Shown here: piece by piece, positions 49,958 through 60,265 of the stretch
Layout: each line of letters starts with the position of its first letter
How positions within the stretch are numbered: the stretch's first letter is position 1
Assembly (NCBI GenBank): GCA_964035575.1
Contig: OZ037916.1
Coordinates: 930,001 to 994,000 of the forward strand
Direction: 5' to 3'
Length of the DNA: 64,000 nucleotides
Source of the DNA: Rhynchopus sp. YZ270_cl-10
Taxonomy: Eukaryota; Euglenozoa; Diplonemea; Diplonemida; Diplonemidae
Notes under the pieces: model-generated
What the model was told of the DNA's origin: nothing
Database searches by the model: none
The model's input: the letters and a program-made list of their open reading frames with translations, nothing else
Made by a program: the position numbers and the translations under genes

Positions 49958-50101
49958 TGATCTAAAATACGTACTGCTACGTATTGATACGTATTCGTAT
50001 TGATACATAATGCGTGGGGGGGGGTAAGCCACGTATTACGTATTATTACGTATTGCTACGTATTGCGTATTAATACGTATTTTGCCACGTATTTTAGATC
50101 A
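49958..50101. repeat. TACGTATT foldback, 144 bp
   Basis: TGATCTAAAATACGT and ACGTATTTTAGATCA are perfect 15-base inverted ends; the interior is made of TACGTATT/AATACGTA units around a G-run. No target duplication found. Confidence 0.75.
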
Positions 50102-50209
50102 CGCATGCATTGGGGGGCGGGGTTAATCATTCACGTCATTCACGTGAACAATACAAAGGTAAAGACTGTCTGTCCAGGCAGCTAACCCCAATATACAACA
50201 TTACTATTA

Positions 50210-50306
50210 CCGTATTCGTAAAAATGTTTGACCGTAAAAAAAGGTTGAACTTCCAGAAAAATCCTGAAAAGGTCGAACATTACGGTCAATAGTTTGTACG
50301 ATACGG
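50210..50306. mobile_element. TA-flanked foldback element, 97 bp
   Basis: Ends CCGTATTCGTA and TACGATACGG, with TTGACCGTAA/TTACGGTCAA further in. TA flanks both ends (50208-50209, 50307-50308). A family A module starts ten bases later. Confidence 0.65.
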
Positions 50307-50315
50307 TATTTATTT

Positions 50316-50360
50316 GGCACATTGTCATGAGAGGGCTTTTTGTATTTCAAGTCAACTTTC
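50316..50360. repeat. Family A module, 3' half
   Basis: GGCACATTGTCATGAGAGGG, then CTTTTTGTATTTCAAGTCAA. Confidence 0.55.
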
Positions 50361-50848
50361 TTCTTTAACAGCCGATTATTCCTCTGTTTCCACAGAGGTA
50401 TTGTCCCCCTTCGCCCTTTTTTTTGTACAGTGCCTTTTTTTCTTCTTCCCGGGATGTATCGGTTGTGAACGTCCTTGTGTGCTTTCTCTGTTTGCATGTT
50501 GTGTCTTTGTTTTGTGAAGGGAAAGTAAATGAAATTAGTTCTCCTTTTCCCCCCTCAGGGTGGATAGTATACAAAGACTCCCTTCCTACCCACTTGGTTT
50601 TTTTTTTTGTAGCCCAAGCTGTTCTTTCTCAGAGGGAATATCCGAAGCAAAAGTAAATGCACATCTGAAGCAGGGAGGGTCTCTGCCATCTGGGACCAGG
50701 AAAACCTGAAAATGAACTCAGATGCAGATGTCTGGCACGCGCTTTCTGAGGTTGCACAACGACCCTACCCCAACCCCCACCTCCAACAGTTCTTCCCCCA
50801 CACACTCCACACTCCCCCCACACACTCCACACTCCCCCCAACCCCTCC

Positions 50849-51466
50849 ATGGCACACCAACTCGCCTGCAAAAGCAGTCGCGACGTCGACATCATGCTTG
50901 ACCGCTTTGAGAAGGAGCTTTCCTTTGCCATTCGACACGAGGTGAGGGAGCAGGCAGCACGTGTCGAGGCACATGGCGCGGCACGGGAACGGCATCACCT
51001 GCAGTACGACAAGGTGGCAACACGCACGAAGGAGAGCGACTCCCTGAAGGTCGCACTCATGCAGGAGGCGCCTGCGATGGCGTTTGTTGTGAACTTCACG
51101 GACCCCCCGAAGGGCGTGCACAACCCACAGAAGGCGTACCGTGCAATACCCGAGCACAACGTCCTCATCGAATGGGTCCGCCACGAGGTCGCAAAGGTCG
51201 TCGCCGCATCAGCCTCAGCCAACAACGCTGCTGTGGGCATCCTCGTCTCGGCGACGCCGTTCCTGCTGTCCTTCTGCGGCAGCACGCTGTCGGAGGAGGC
51301 CCTCGTGGCAACCATAGTCAGGGCCACGTACTTCGCGTCTTTGAAGTACATATCACCTACGTGCTACCTTCTTGTCGAGAACCGGGCAACAAAGAACATA
51401 GTGCTTTCAACCCTCCGACAGCTCAGACAGGATATGGAAACAGAGGGGTTTGATTGGTTTCTTTGA
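50849..51466 (+). CDS. Unknown protein, 205 residues
   Basis: No family recognised. The N-terminal third is helical and charged (DVDIMLDRFEKELSFAIRHE) with many His and Arg; the middle has beta-like segments (MAFVVNFTDPP, VLIEWVRHEVAKVV), and the rest looks like an alpha/beta soluble domain (VGILVSATPFLLSFCGS..). Codon use is GC-rich like the neighbouring genes, supporting real coding. The ATG is preceded by a C/A-rich microsatellite instead of the usual T-rich tract and YAG, so the true start or an upstream exon is uncertain. Confidence 0.65.
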   Translation: MAHQLACKSSRDVDIMLDRFEKELSFAIRHEVREQAARVEAHGAARERHHLQYDKVATRTKESDSLKVALMQEAPAMAFVVNFTDPPKGVHNPQKAYRAIPEHNVLIEWVRHEVAKVVAASASANNAAVGILVSATPFLLSFCGSTLSEEALVATIVRATYFASLKYISPTCYLLVENRATKNIVLSTLRQLRQDMETEGFDWFL

Positions 51467-52079
51467 GGGGAGAGGGAGGGGAAGGGGGAGAGGTGACGGT
51501 GACGGCGACGGTGACGGTGACGGTGACCATCCTGGGATAGGTGCTCACTGAGGAGGAGGGAAGGCGTGACGATCGAGCGTGAGACTATTTTCAAGCATAA
51601 CGCAGATTTCTTTTTTTTGCTAAAAAATGTGAGGTGCTTTTAGAGCGTACACTGAGGATAAACTTCCGTTTTTTCCTTTTTTGTATTCGCCTCGTAACTT
51701 TTCCCGAAGTTTTGGAACAATGCCCATCTTTTAAAAACCTACTCTTCCTTCTGAAATTAAAAGAGGGGACTTTGCAAAAATTTCCCAAAAAATGCAAAAA
51801 ATCACCGAGTTTTTTTTTCTATAATTACATCCCCCATTCACTTCCTGAGAAGTTGGTCATCCCTGCTGAACCCTCCACAAACGCCCCCCCTTACCCTTAC
51901 GAGGTTAACTGCATCGTTGGGTGACCACCCCCCCCCTGTACAACCGGTCATTGTACCAAGATTACACTATTCCACGAGAGGGCTTTGTATGTCAAAGTCA
52001 ACTTCCTCCTCCTCTTCCTCCTCCTCCCCCTGCCTCACCTCATTTCCCCTCTACAGAAGCGGGGAGGCTTAAAGGCAGT
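51467..52079. other. Spacer before the SAC3-like gene
   Basis: Starts with a GGTGAC-type microsatellite (51493-51527) and includes a family A copy at 51910-52004. The C/T-rich tract at 52005-52055 ends in CTACAG. Confidence 0.6.
51910..52004. repeat. Family A module before the SAC3-like gene
   Basis: CTGCATCGTTGGGTGACCAC, CCTGTACAACCGGTCATTGT, CCACGAGAGGGCTTTGTATG. It ends about 75 bp before the start codon and merges with the C/T-rich acceptor tract. Confidence 0.6.
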
Positions 52080-52910
52080 ATGGCCTTTGTGGGCACATCC
52101 ACCTCCCTCGAGCGTACCTATTACCGCACTGCGCCTACACAGCGAGAGGAGGTCCGCCCAGCACCCTTCCTCCCAGAATGCCTGGCACACCTTTTGGCGA
52201 AGGCGGCGACGTTGCCGGAGGGGGTGCGCTATGGGTACGCCTTGGGGCAGCTGAAGTCGATCCGCCAGGATATCACTACTCAAGGGATTGGAGGGGGGGT
52301 GGCAGTGGAGGTGTATACTGCGAATCTGGCGGAAAGCATTGAGGCATCAGATTCATCGGAGGTAACCGTGTGTTTCGCTGCATTGCAGGGATTAGAAGGT
52401 GAAGGGGAAATCGATGAAGATGCGGCAAATAAACTGCTTCTACAACGCGTAGTATTTCAAAGTGTACGAACCGCAGAAGTGTCCACAACCGACATTATCC
52501 GTCTTATTGATAATGGAACAGAACTCTCTGCCGCAGTGCTCCGTCTTGCGGCATCGGTCTCTAGCGATTCGGTGTATACCCTTAGACAGTGTTATTCGCA
52601 TCTTACCCCAGAACTGCAACGTATTGTCATCAAATTTGGCACAAAATTGAGGGCAGGGTTGTTAGAGAAAGAGCTTCGTGCGGCAGGGCCAACCAGTCTC
52701 TCGATTAGGTATCTAGCGTCAGTGCTCTTTTTGCATGATAAAAGGGAGGATGTGGATGTGGACGCAGAAAAATGTGAAAATGACATCACATCAACCTGGC
52801 AAGCCATCACAGCCGCAACAGGGCAAGAGGAAGAAGGGGATACAGTGCAGGCGAAACCATTGTATCAGATGCTCTGTGAAAAACGTGCTGCGAATGTCCG
52901 GCGGGATTAG
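52080..52910 (+). CDS. SAC3/GANP-domain protein, LENG8/THP3-like
   Basis: 276 residues, no intron. The start SLERTYYRTAPTQREEVRPA, then LPECLAHLLAKA, YGYALGQLKSIRQDITTQGI and AVEVYTANLAESIEASD follow the SAC3/GANP domain (R.(Y/F)..RTAP..S.VRP..VL..(A)L..LL.., Y....Q(L/F)KSIRQDLTVQ.I, VYE.HAR). It is most like the LENG8/THP3 branch, which acts with PCI partners in mRNA splicing, export or transcription-coupled processing. The remaining C-terminal part, helical, fits the PCI-like extension. Shorter than most family members. The ATG is 24 bases after CTACAG. Confidence 0.8.
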   Translation: MAFVGTSTSLERTYYRTAPTQREEVRPAPFLPECLAHLLAKAATLPEGVRYGYALGQLKSIRQDITTQGIGGGVAVEVYTANLAESIEASDSSEVTVCFAALQGLEGEGEIDEDAANKLLLQRVVFQSVRTAEVSTTDIIRLIDNGTELSAAVLRLAASVSSDSVYTLRQCYSHLTPELQRIVIKFGTKLRAGLLEKELRAAGPTSLSIRYLASVLFLHDKREDVDVDAEKCENDITSTWQAITAATGQEEEGDTVQAKPLYQMLCEKRAANVRRD

Positions 52911-53567
52911 AATTAGGGGGGGTTTTTTTTGGGTCAAAAAAATCTACCCTCTTTTAGGTCAACTTTTTATCAAAAGGACAATGTCTCATGTGGGATGGGG
53001 GGGCAGATTTCAAAGCCCAGTAGAAAAAGCGGAGGTCTTCCCCGTGGCAATTCGAGGTTCTAGTTTTCCTGACTGGTTAACGACCGATTTTACCCCTTCC
53101 AATCCCTCCTCACTATATTTTTAGATGTAAACCACGAAATGGATGTAGGACTGCATGGTTGGGGTCCACCCACGGTACAGCCGGTCATGTACCAAAGGTA
53201 CATGAGCGCTAACACTGTTCACGAGGGGGCTTTGTATGCCAACTCTGCTTTCTATTCAATCAGGATGGAGCAATGCCTGCCTTGGCGGTTTCCCTGTCAG
53301 TAACTCCGACGGTGCAAGACTCTGGGGGATTCGATGACCCTCGGAGTGTCCCCGAGTAATGTTTAATTAGGACCATGAGCACCACGAAACTTCGCGCCTC
53401 AGCGAATGCGTATCCCTCAGCTGCCTTTTTTAGTCCCAGAGGCGTTTTTTTTTTTTTTTTGGACCTTATCAACTTCACTTTCTCCAACTCACCTCCAATG
53501 TCTCCCCATACCTAGCCCCTAAAAGATTATACACAACACAGCTGACCCAACCCAATCCGGCCATCTG
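52911..53567. other. Spacer with family A and B modules
   Basis: A complete family A copy (53124-53254) is followed by a degenerate, split family B copy (53395-53485). The latter ends in GGACCTTATCAACTTCACTT and C/T-rich sequence before the next start codon. Confidence 0.6.
53124..53254. repeat. Family A module, complete copy with small insert
   Basis: GATGTAAACCACGAAATGGA, GGACTGCATGGTTGGGGTCC, CGGTACAGCCGGTCATGTAC, CACGAGGGGGCTTTGTATGC. An extra CATGAGCGCTAA interrupts it. With 61180-61296, one of the two longest copies. Confidence 0.7.
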
Positions 53568-55991
53568 ATGGACTTCCCAGAGTATAGGGTCGGATGTTCG
53601 GTCAATTTATCTGCGCTCATCATCATGGCCACTGCCTTCTCGACGTGCGCCTCTATTGGCGGAGGATTGGTGATGTACTTTGAGTCGATCTCAGCTTTGG
53701 AGGACACCATCAGCGAGGTCTCCGAAGCGGAGTGCAGTGTACTCCGCATGGAGATTAAGAAGAGCATCGAGGAGACGAAGGCGATTGTTTACAAGACGAA
53801 GGAGTTTTTGTATTCACCGATCATTAAAGCGCAAGGACCCGTTGTGGAAGATGCGAACGGTCTGCTGAACTTCACCGATCAGGACACACACGACTGGACG
53901 CAGCTGCTCCGCCGCTACTCCTTCGGGACAATCCGCAGAAGCAACTACCTCTACTCCCTCGGCGTTTCACTGACCCCTCCCAACATCAACGACTCCTCAA
54001 CCCTCTACAGCAATATCTGGTACGACCTCAAAGCAAGCGGCGAACGTGAATTCGTCTGGGGCCGTGCAGCGAAGTACTTCCCCGACGCAACGGACGACAA
54101 GATTATCGTGACCCGCGCAGACAAGATCGATGAGGTCCACGGGGAGGTGCAGGACTTTCTCTACAACTGGACCGCAATGGCGTACTACAATAAGGCGCCG
54201 GAGACTGAGTCTTGGGGGCCTCCTGGCGTTTCGAACACCGCCTTCGACCAGTGGCCTGCAGACTACGCACCTCCGGGATGGTCGAAGGGGCAGCTTGGTG
54301 CCGCCATGGAGAGGTGGCGCGAACCCCGTCCATGGTACGCCTCGGACGACAACCCGTATGTGTACAACGCCTACGACGTTGTGTTCCCTCCGCCCCCAGC
54401 ACCGCACCCATGGTCTGTCTATAAGTACGTCTGGATCAATGGGTTCTTCATTTTCACGTCCTGGGAGGAGGCCGTAGCGGAGTACGGCAGAACGCATACC
54501 GACACAGAAGTGTACGTCGTCGATGCGAGCACAAACTTTGTGTACGCAACCTCGGACAACAGATCGATGATTGACAAGTCGTGCTTCTCAGGGGAGCGTG
54601 GTGCACGCCCGCACATCAAAGAGTGTATTGTCAAGATGTCACATCTGTCACCACGCGTTCAAGAGGCATGGGAGAAGATGGGTGGTGAGCTCAATGGTTT
54701 CAAGGTGACCGACCTGGACGGTGATAAATATTTTGTCCGCAAAATGACGCTCTTCGGCTTTGTCCCCAGCGGTGGCTACAACCCGGACAAACCCGACCCT
54801 CTGGATGCAACCATTCTGTGGATCCGCCCCTTCTCCTCAGTGGAAGACCAGGTGCGCAAGGCTTTATACCTCCTTGTGGTCTTCTCCGTCGCGGTGCTGG
54901 TGGTCGACACCATCCTTGCCGTTATTGAGTTGCTTTTGGTTGGCGTCCCCTTAGGAAAGCTTGCGAAGGCGATGGAAAGCTTGGAGGTAATGGACCTTCA
55001 GGCGACCCTTGCCACAACACAGGCAGCATGCAACAAATACATGGCAGTCTCTCAGGTTAAGGGGGTCATTAGTGGGATGCTCTTTGCGACACAAAGCTTG
55101 GACCAATATAAGACGTTTCTCCCTGCAACGCTGTTTCAGGAGGATGCGACCGAAGATGCGGAAGAAACTGGAGAAGAAACGGCACCCACTTCGACTAAAC
55201 AATCCATCAGCCAATCCTCCGACAGCCGCAGCACCACGAAATGCCGTGCGAAGGCGCCTGCTGCCACTAAACTACAGACCGCGTCGCAACGTGGTGCGTT
55301 AATGGCAATACGTATCCTCGACACAAAGGCAGACACAGCAATGTTCACCGGAATTATCGACTTCATACAAAGCTCCTCCGCGACCACCAAAGCCACCATC
55401 CACAGCATCCAAACCGTCAACCACACCCTCATCCATCTCTCCTGGGGACTCGCCACCAAGGGGGTGTGGGCGTCCCGCAGCGCTTGCGAGGTTGCATTAA
55501 AACTAAAAACCGCGCCCACCCCAATGTCCTCCGCGATAGTCCAAGGCACCTTCCGCGTTGGCAATGTCGGGAACGACACCATCCGTGGTGTCGCCGTCTA
55601 TGGTACCGAAACCGCCTCGCTTCTCCGATACGAAGCATTCTCTGCATACTGTATGGACCGTATGAAGAACACCCCAGTCACAATCATCGGGAAGTCTCTT
55701 GCAACATCTCTGGAAGGCCATTTCAAGACAACCTCCTTGTACCTCTCTGCGCCAAACAAAGAAGACCGTTTGTACGAATTGGGGCAAGCCCTCGAGCAGT
55801 CCCCCGAAGAGTGGATGTACACCCTCGAGAAGAACCAGGGTGAAGCCGCAGACGTGGTCGCCGAGGCAGTAGAGAAGGGTGAAGGGCTGTCCGGAGTGGA
55901 CCGCGAGAAGATGACACCACTCCAGGCCGTTCTGTTCTCCGACGGAGGCTGTCTGACCTCTGCCTGGAACTATGGTGGTTCAGTTTCGTAA
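53568..55991 (+). CDS. Receptor-like protein with degenerate class III cyclase domain
   Basis: 807 residues, no intron. A membrane segment at about 14-38 is followed by a 390-residue outer domain with W/Y-rich, N-glycosylated Cache-like features, a second membrane segment at about 434-462, and a HAMP-like helix (PLGKLAKAMESLEVMDLQ). A linker with Thr/Ser/Glu follows, then a cyclase-homology domain at about 575-735. In it, the first metal Asp (AIRILDTKADT at the FxDIxGFT position) is kept, but the second (GDxxMxxxG) reads WGLATKG without an Asp, so catalysis is doubtful. VQGTFRVGNVGNDTIRGVAV matches the family's GI..G.V..G.vG motif. The layout is like trypanosomatid receptor cyclases. The ATG is the first of the frame. 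Confidence 0.75.
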   Translation: MDFPEYRVGCSVNLSALIIMATAFSTCASIGGGLVMYFESISALEDTISEVSEAECSVLRMEIKKSIEETKAIVYKTKEFLYSPIIKAQGPVVEDANGLLNFTDQDTHDWTQLLRRYSFGTIRRSNYLYSLGVSLTPPNINDSSTLYSNIWYDLKASGEREFVWGRAAKYFPDATDDKIIVTRADKIDEVHGEVQDFLYNWTAMAYYNKAPETESWGPPGVSNTAFDQWPADYAPPGWSKGQLGAAMERWREPRPWYASDDNPYVYNAYDVVFPPPPAPHPWSVYKYVWINGFFIFTSWEEAVAEYGRTHTDTEVYVVDASTNFVYATSDNRSMIDKSCFSGERGARPHIKECIVKMSHLSPRVQEAWEKMGGELNGFKVTDLDGDKYFVRKMTLFGFVPSGGYNPDKPDPLDATILWIRPFSSVEDQVRKALYLLVVFSVAVLVVDTILAVIELLLVGVPLGKLAKAMESLEVMDLQATLATTQAACNKYMAVSQVKGVISGMLFATQSLDQYKTFLPATLFQEDATEDAEETGEETAPTSTKQSISQSSDSRSTTKCRAKAPAATKLQTASQRGALMAIRILDTKADTAMFTGIIDFIQSSSATTKATIHSIQTVNHTLIHLSWGLATKGVWASRSACEVALKLKTAPTPMSSAIVQGTFRVGNVGNDTIRGVAVYGTETASLLRYEAFSAYCMDRMKNTPVTIIGKSLATSLEGHFKTTSLYLSAPNKEDRLYELGQALEQSPEEWMYTLEKNQGEAADVVAEAVEKGEGLSGVDREKMTPLQAVLFSDGGCLTSAWNYGGSVS

Positions 55992-56297
55992 AAAGGAAAG
56001 ACTTCCGAATAAAGGAGATAAATATTTCAAAAAAAAAGGAGAAAAAGCGAGGAAAAAAACGATGTTAAAATCGACGTTTCTAGTTTTTTTTATTTTTATA
56101 GGCTGAGACTTTTTGTTTATTTCCCCCTTTATTGTGCACTCACCTCATTTTTGCACCTCAGGTGTCTATGACGTGAGTAGTGTACTAAACGAAAAATGAA
56201 GGGTTTTTTTATTATTTTGCGATCTCATTTTCCATTGCATCCTGTCGTTCCATTTTCCATCAACCCAAAACTTTTTAAAAAGTCAAGAAACTTTTTG

Positions 56298-56366
56298 GTG
56301 GATATTGCACAAACTGTGTCAACACAAAACCGAGGCAACTACACTACTCCAACAATTTATCAAAGA
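56298..56366. repeat. Family C repeat
   Basis: GTGGATATTGCACAAACTGT to CCAACAATTTATCAAAGAAG. Confidence 0.65.
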
Positions 56367-56637
56367 AGAAAAAAAACTGGGGCAAAACCCCCACATGACA
56401 ACGAATAATAAGATGTGTCTCTTCCTCGTACTGCCAGAATTTGGTAATACAGAGTTTTCCGATTTCTCTGATACACATTTTTGTTTTTTTTTTGTTCCCG
56501 TGAGGTGACTAAGCACAGCGGGGCTTAGGTTCACCTCATAAATTTTTCTTTTTTTATTGAGGTGACCGAAGAACTGGCTCATCTCAGTAAACTTTTCTTT
56601 CCCCCCCCCCCTTTTTTTTTCCACCTTTTCCCTTTCA

Positions 56638-56694
56638 TCCGGATGCCTGGCATCGTACGTGGGTCAGTCGGGAGGTGCCTGCATCAACAACTAC
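56638..56694. repeat. Family F repeat
   Basis: GGATGCCTGGCATCGTACGT, then GGAGGTGCCTGCATCAACAA. Confidence 0.6.
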
Positions 56695-57142
56695 AGTTTT
56701 TTTTTGTTTATTTGTACATAATCTCGTTTCCTTTCCACTCTCTTTGACACGTGTGATTTTTGATACGAAGAAAAAAAAATTGAATAGTCACCATTTTTCC
56801 TCTCTCTTTTCAGTTTTTTTTCCCTTTCTTACCAACCTTTTCTCTCTTCCTTTCCCTGCTATTTTCGAGTCACCATTTTCCAAAAAAAACCCTCCACCAC
56901 CCCTTTCTCTTTTGATTGTGTGTTTTCGCGTGACGTAAGGAACGCCGTGTTACGTAACATCGTGAAAAAAAAATGCGTGGTAAAACTGTTTACATGAAGG
57001 AAGCCAACCAATCAATCCGACAACACCTCTCGATTCTTTTCTTTTTTCTTCCAGGAATTGAAAAGTGTGTTGGGTTTTTATGAGGCTTCCCAGGCTGCTG
57101 GAATTGTATGAAATCTACTGGAGATCTTCACGAAGGTCTTTA

Positions 57143-57240
57143 TCTCAAAGAGGTTTCCTCTTTTGCCAGTAAGTAGGAGCGTATTGCAGTAATAAAAAAA
57201 TATCAACACAAAATATTTATTACACACTTTACGCATAAAC
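57143..57240. repeat. Family G repeat, second copy
   Basis: CTCAAAGAGGTTTCCTCTTT, GTATTGCAGTAATA, ATATTTATTACACACTTTAC. A family B module follows directly (57240-57293). Confidence 0.7.
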
Positions 57241-58190
57241 AAACCCACGGAGTGTGTCAGTGTCGGTTTTTTTTCTTTTGCACTGTCAACTTTTTTTTTT
57301 CTCTCTTTTTCATGGATTCCATGGTATGTAAACATTACCCCTTTTTTTGCCCGATATGCTACGTCATGGGGATAGTCCTGACCCGACCCCTCATAGAATA
57401 AACGGAATCGCGTTTTTTTCCTTACGAAAATGTGTGTGCGCGTCTTGTGTGTACCATCCTCCCTCCCCCCCTGCAACTGCCTATATTCTTTCTTTAGCTG
57501 ACCAAAATCAGAGTGGCTTAAGACACCCATCTTAGCCATTCTTTCTCTTCGCTCTCTCTCATTTTTATTATCTTTCCACGATTTTTTTTTTGTAGGTGCT
57601 TGCTAAGCGAGGCTCAGGCTCATCTCAAAATTTTAAAAAAATGCGGATGTATGCCAAAGAAAGGCACATCCCGCGGGGGTTTTTTTTTTTTTTTGAAAAA
57701 ACGCCTGCGTCCCACGATATACGGTGAGGCGTTTGCACTTTTCAACTGCTCTTTTTTTGATTTTTTTTTCTTCTTCGATATTATTTCATGTACTTTCTAT
57801 TGAGTAGAAAAAGTATTTTGAATTAATATTTCTTCGATTTTTTCTCTTTCTTTCTCCGAAAAGTTGCAGAGAGGAATGTCTTTGTTTTGTTAAAAGGAAG
57901 TGGATGTATTTTGTATTGAACCTCTACGAACCTACTTTTCGCGAAGTATCAACACATCACAGACACACCTAAACAATACCCGCAAGGGGTGACTCTCCTA
58001 TTCTCAAAAAAAAAAATCTTTTTTTTTTTGAGGCAACTGCACTTTAACCCTTTTCTTCGACTGTATGTGTGGATAGTGATAAAAAGTCACATCGGTGCAC
58101 CGCTCTTTTCTTTTTCTCCGTTTGCTTTCTTTCTTTCTTTGACTGATTATGAGAAGGCCCATTCTTACATCTTTCGATGAGGACATCCTA

Positions 58191-58265
58191 AATGTACACC
58201 TCGAAAATGGATGTAGGTACATTGTTCATGAGAGAGCTTTTTTTTTTTTGTATTTCAAGTCCACT
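58191..58265. repeat. Family A module, degenerate
   Basis: AATGTACACCTCGAAAATGG, TGTAGGTACATTGTTCATGA, then GAGAGCTTT..TTTGTATTTC. The middle third is missing. Family E (58286-58322) follows. Confidence 0.5.
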
Positions 58266-58389
58266 CTCGATGACACCATGAAAAGGGTGACTAAGCATGA
58301 GAGGCTTAGGTGCATCTCATTTCGGTTTCCCCCAAGCCTTACTTAAAACAAATTGCCATCCAAGGCAATAACACACAAAAAAAAAAAAA

Positions 58390-58440
58390 GTGGAGTTCAT
58401 CCTCGGGTGGCTACACTAATACAACCAAGTTTTCAAAAAA
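58390..58440. repeat. Family D repeat, best copy
   Basis: GTGGAGTTCATCCTCGGGTG to ACAACCAAGTTTTCAAAAAA. Confidence 0.7.
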
Positions 58441-60265
58441 AGAAAACAAACGACTGATGAATAATTCAAAGAATACTCGAATCAGACTAAGTTAATGAGA
58501 GGCTTAGGTTCCTCTCACTAAGATTTTGGTTCGATGAACGCCATCTATGCAAATCCTGAAGCTTCAAGCAAAAACGATGATGTTTGAGGTACAGAAAGGC
58601 CTTTTCGTCGATACAACAAACAAACTTACAAACAAACAAAAAAATAAAAATATGTCCCAGTTCCTTAACCTCCCTCCCACCCCAATAAACCCGTTCTCTT
58701 TAGGAATCCCTATGGAGCATCAGTTTTTGTTTTTTTTTCCAAAGTCGAAGCACACAATACAGCTGTCCTGTGAACTTCGCACTACACCCCACCCCCTCCC
58801 TACCTCTTTGAAACAGTCAAAAAAGAAATCAAAAAAAAAAAAAAAAAAAAAAAAAAAACAGCAGAAAAAGAGACCAAAAAAAAAAAATGATATAATAACA
58901 AGGGAGAGCAAGTAGGTTATTTAAAGTAGGTTGACGACACCGAAACCCCAATAAAAAAAATGTGTCCGTTTATGGTGTCAACGTTAAAGACTACCAGAAG
59001 CAGCTCAGTGCATTCTGAAAAAAATAAGCGAGCGATTCTAGGCTATATATGTTCATGAAGCCAATGAATCTAGATAAAGGTCCTATTTCAAAGAATTCCC
59101 ACAAACAAACACCACTTTTATTTTTACTTTTTTTCAACAAACCAAATAAAAAGAAAAAAAAACTCTTTTTCACCACTGGAAGGGACTAGACCTCGTACTT
59201 GACCCTTTCAGTGAGACGTCAGACCAATGTATTACATTGCCACACCCTGGGTAAGCTGTGCAGTCTGTAGGCCTACTACAAAAACCGCAAAACTTTGGAA
59301 AAAAAAAAGAACGAAGATAATAGGTATATCGCAGTAGTAATTTGGTCGTGGTTTACCAATGGTAATGTCCACGACGCAGTTTATATGGTTGTACTCAACG
59401 CGTACTATGTCACTAGTGATGAGTATTTTTCTCGCAGGAGCGATTTGGTCTTGGTGGGCATCTTAGCTTTCCCATTTTTAAAGGGACAATAGCCTTGAGA
59501 CTAAGACTCCAGGACACATATTAAATTGTTTGCAATGCACGTTTTGCTATCTCTTTGTACTACTCTAGTCTTTGTGTAGGTGTTTCAATACAATGGACAA
59601 TGGATGATTAAACTGGTTTTAATCATTGCTTGGACGGCGAACTACTAAGTCCAGAAAATTCAGTATGTTTTACACTTTTCTATTTTTTACTTTTATTTTA
59701 TTTCTCTTTCTTGTGTGTTTGCTGAGGTTTTCTATCTGATACACAGACAGGATGTGTTGGTATTTGTTTGGATTGGTAGCAATTATTGCACGGAATACTT
59801 TACGTATACACGGCAGCCATCAAGACCAAGACTCTTTAGGTTACTCTTCCTCCTGGTGATCAGACATTACATCCAGTAAGGACAGAGAAAGGAATAAGAA
59901 AAAAGAAAAAAAAAACTTTTGTATTTTGTGTATTCCCGAAACAAAAAACTGAAGTAGAAGGTACCAAATGTTCACACGAACATCGGTTTCACGATATTCA
60001 CCCACCATTTAAAGGGAAATCACTGAAGATGTCCACCCTTTTGAATACAACTGTATGATTCTTAGGACTGAAACAGGGTTAATATCAGAAACCAATCTAC
60101 TGAAGTTTCAACTTGTGCACGAAGCATTTTACTTTTCTTTTCTACGTTTTGCAAAACACACAACATAAAAAGAAAGATGGGACCATTTTTGTTGATCCCT
60201 CACCATATACTATCAATTTATTGATTGCATATGATGAAAATACTTTTTTTTCGTCCGATTGCTTC

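Larger units (their letters stand above)
49674..50848. other. Spacer with two foldback elements
   Basis: Holds foldbacks at 49958-50101 and 50210-50306 and a family A copy at 50316-50360. A 75-bp CACACTCCACACTCCCC-type microsatellite (50772-50846) ends right at the next start codon. A frame from an ATG at 50712 runs through this microsatellite and is not preferred. Confidence 0.55.
55992..60257. other. 4.3-kb gene-free, repeat-rich region
   Basis: Contains family C (56298), E (56501, 58286, 58480), F (56638), G (57143), B (57240, 57708), A (58191) and D (58390) modules, A-runs (58829-58858) and T-runs. No gene or structured RNA recognised; 59180-60100 has no repeat that I could name. Confidence 0.6.

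Noticed and set aside
50712-50945. Alternative first exon or gene from ATG 50712
   Set aside because: It runs into the CACACTCC microsatellite, and the only possible donor (GAGGTTGCA) does not match the GTATG donors of the other genes.
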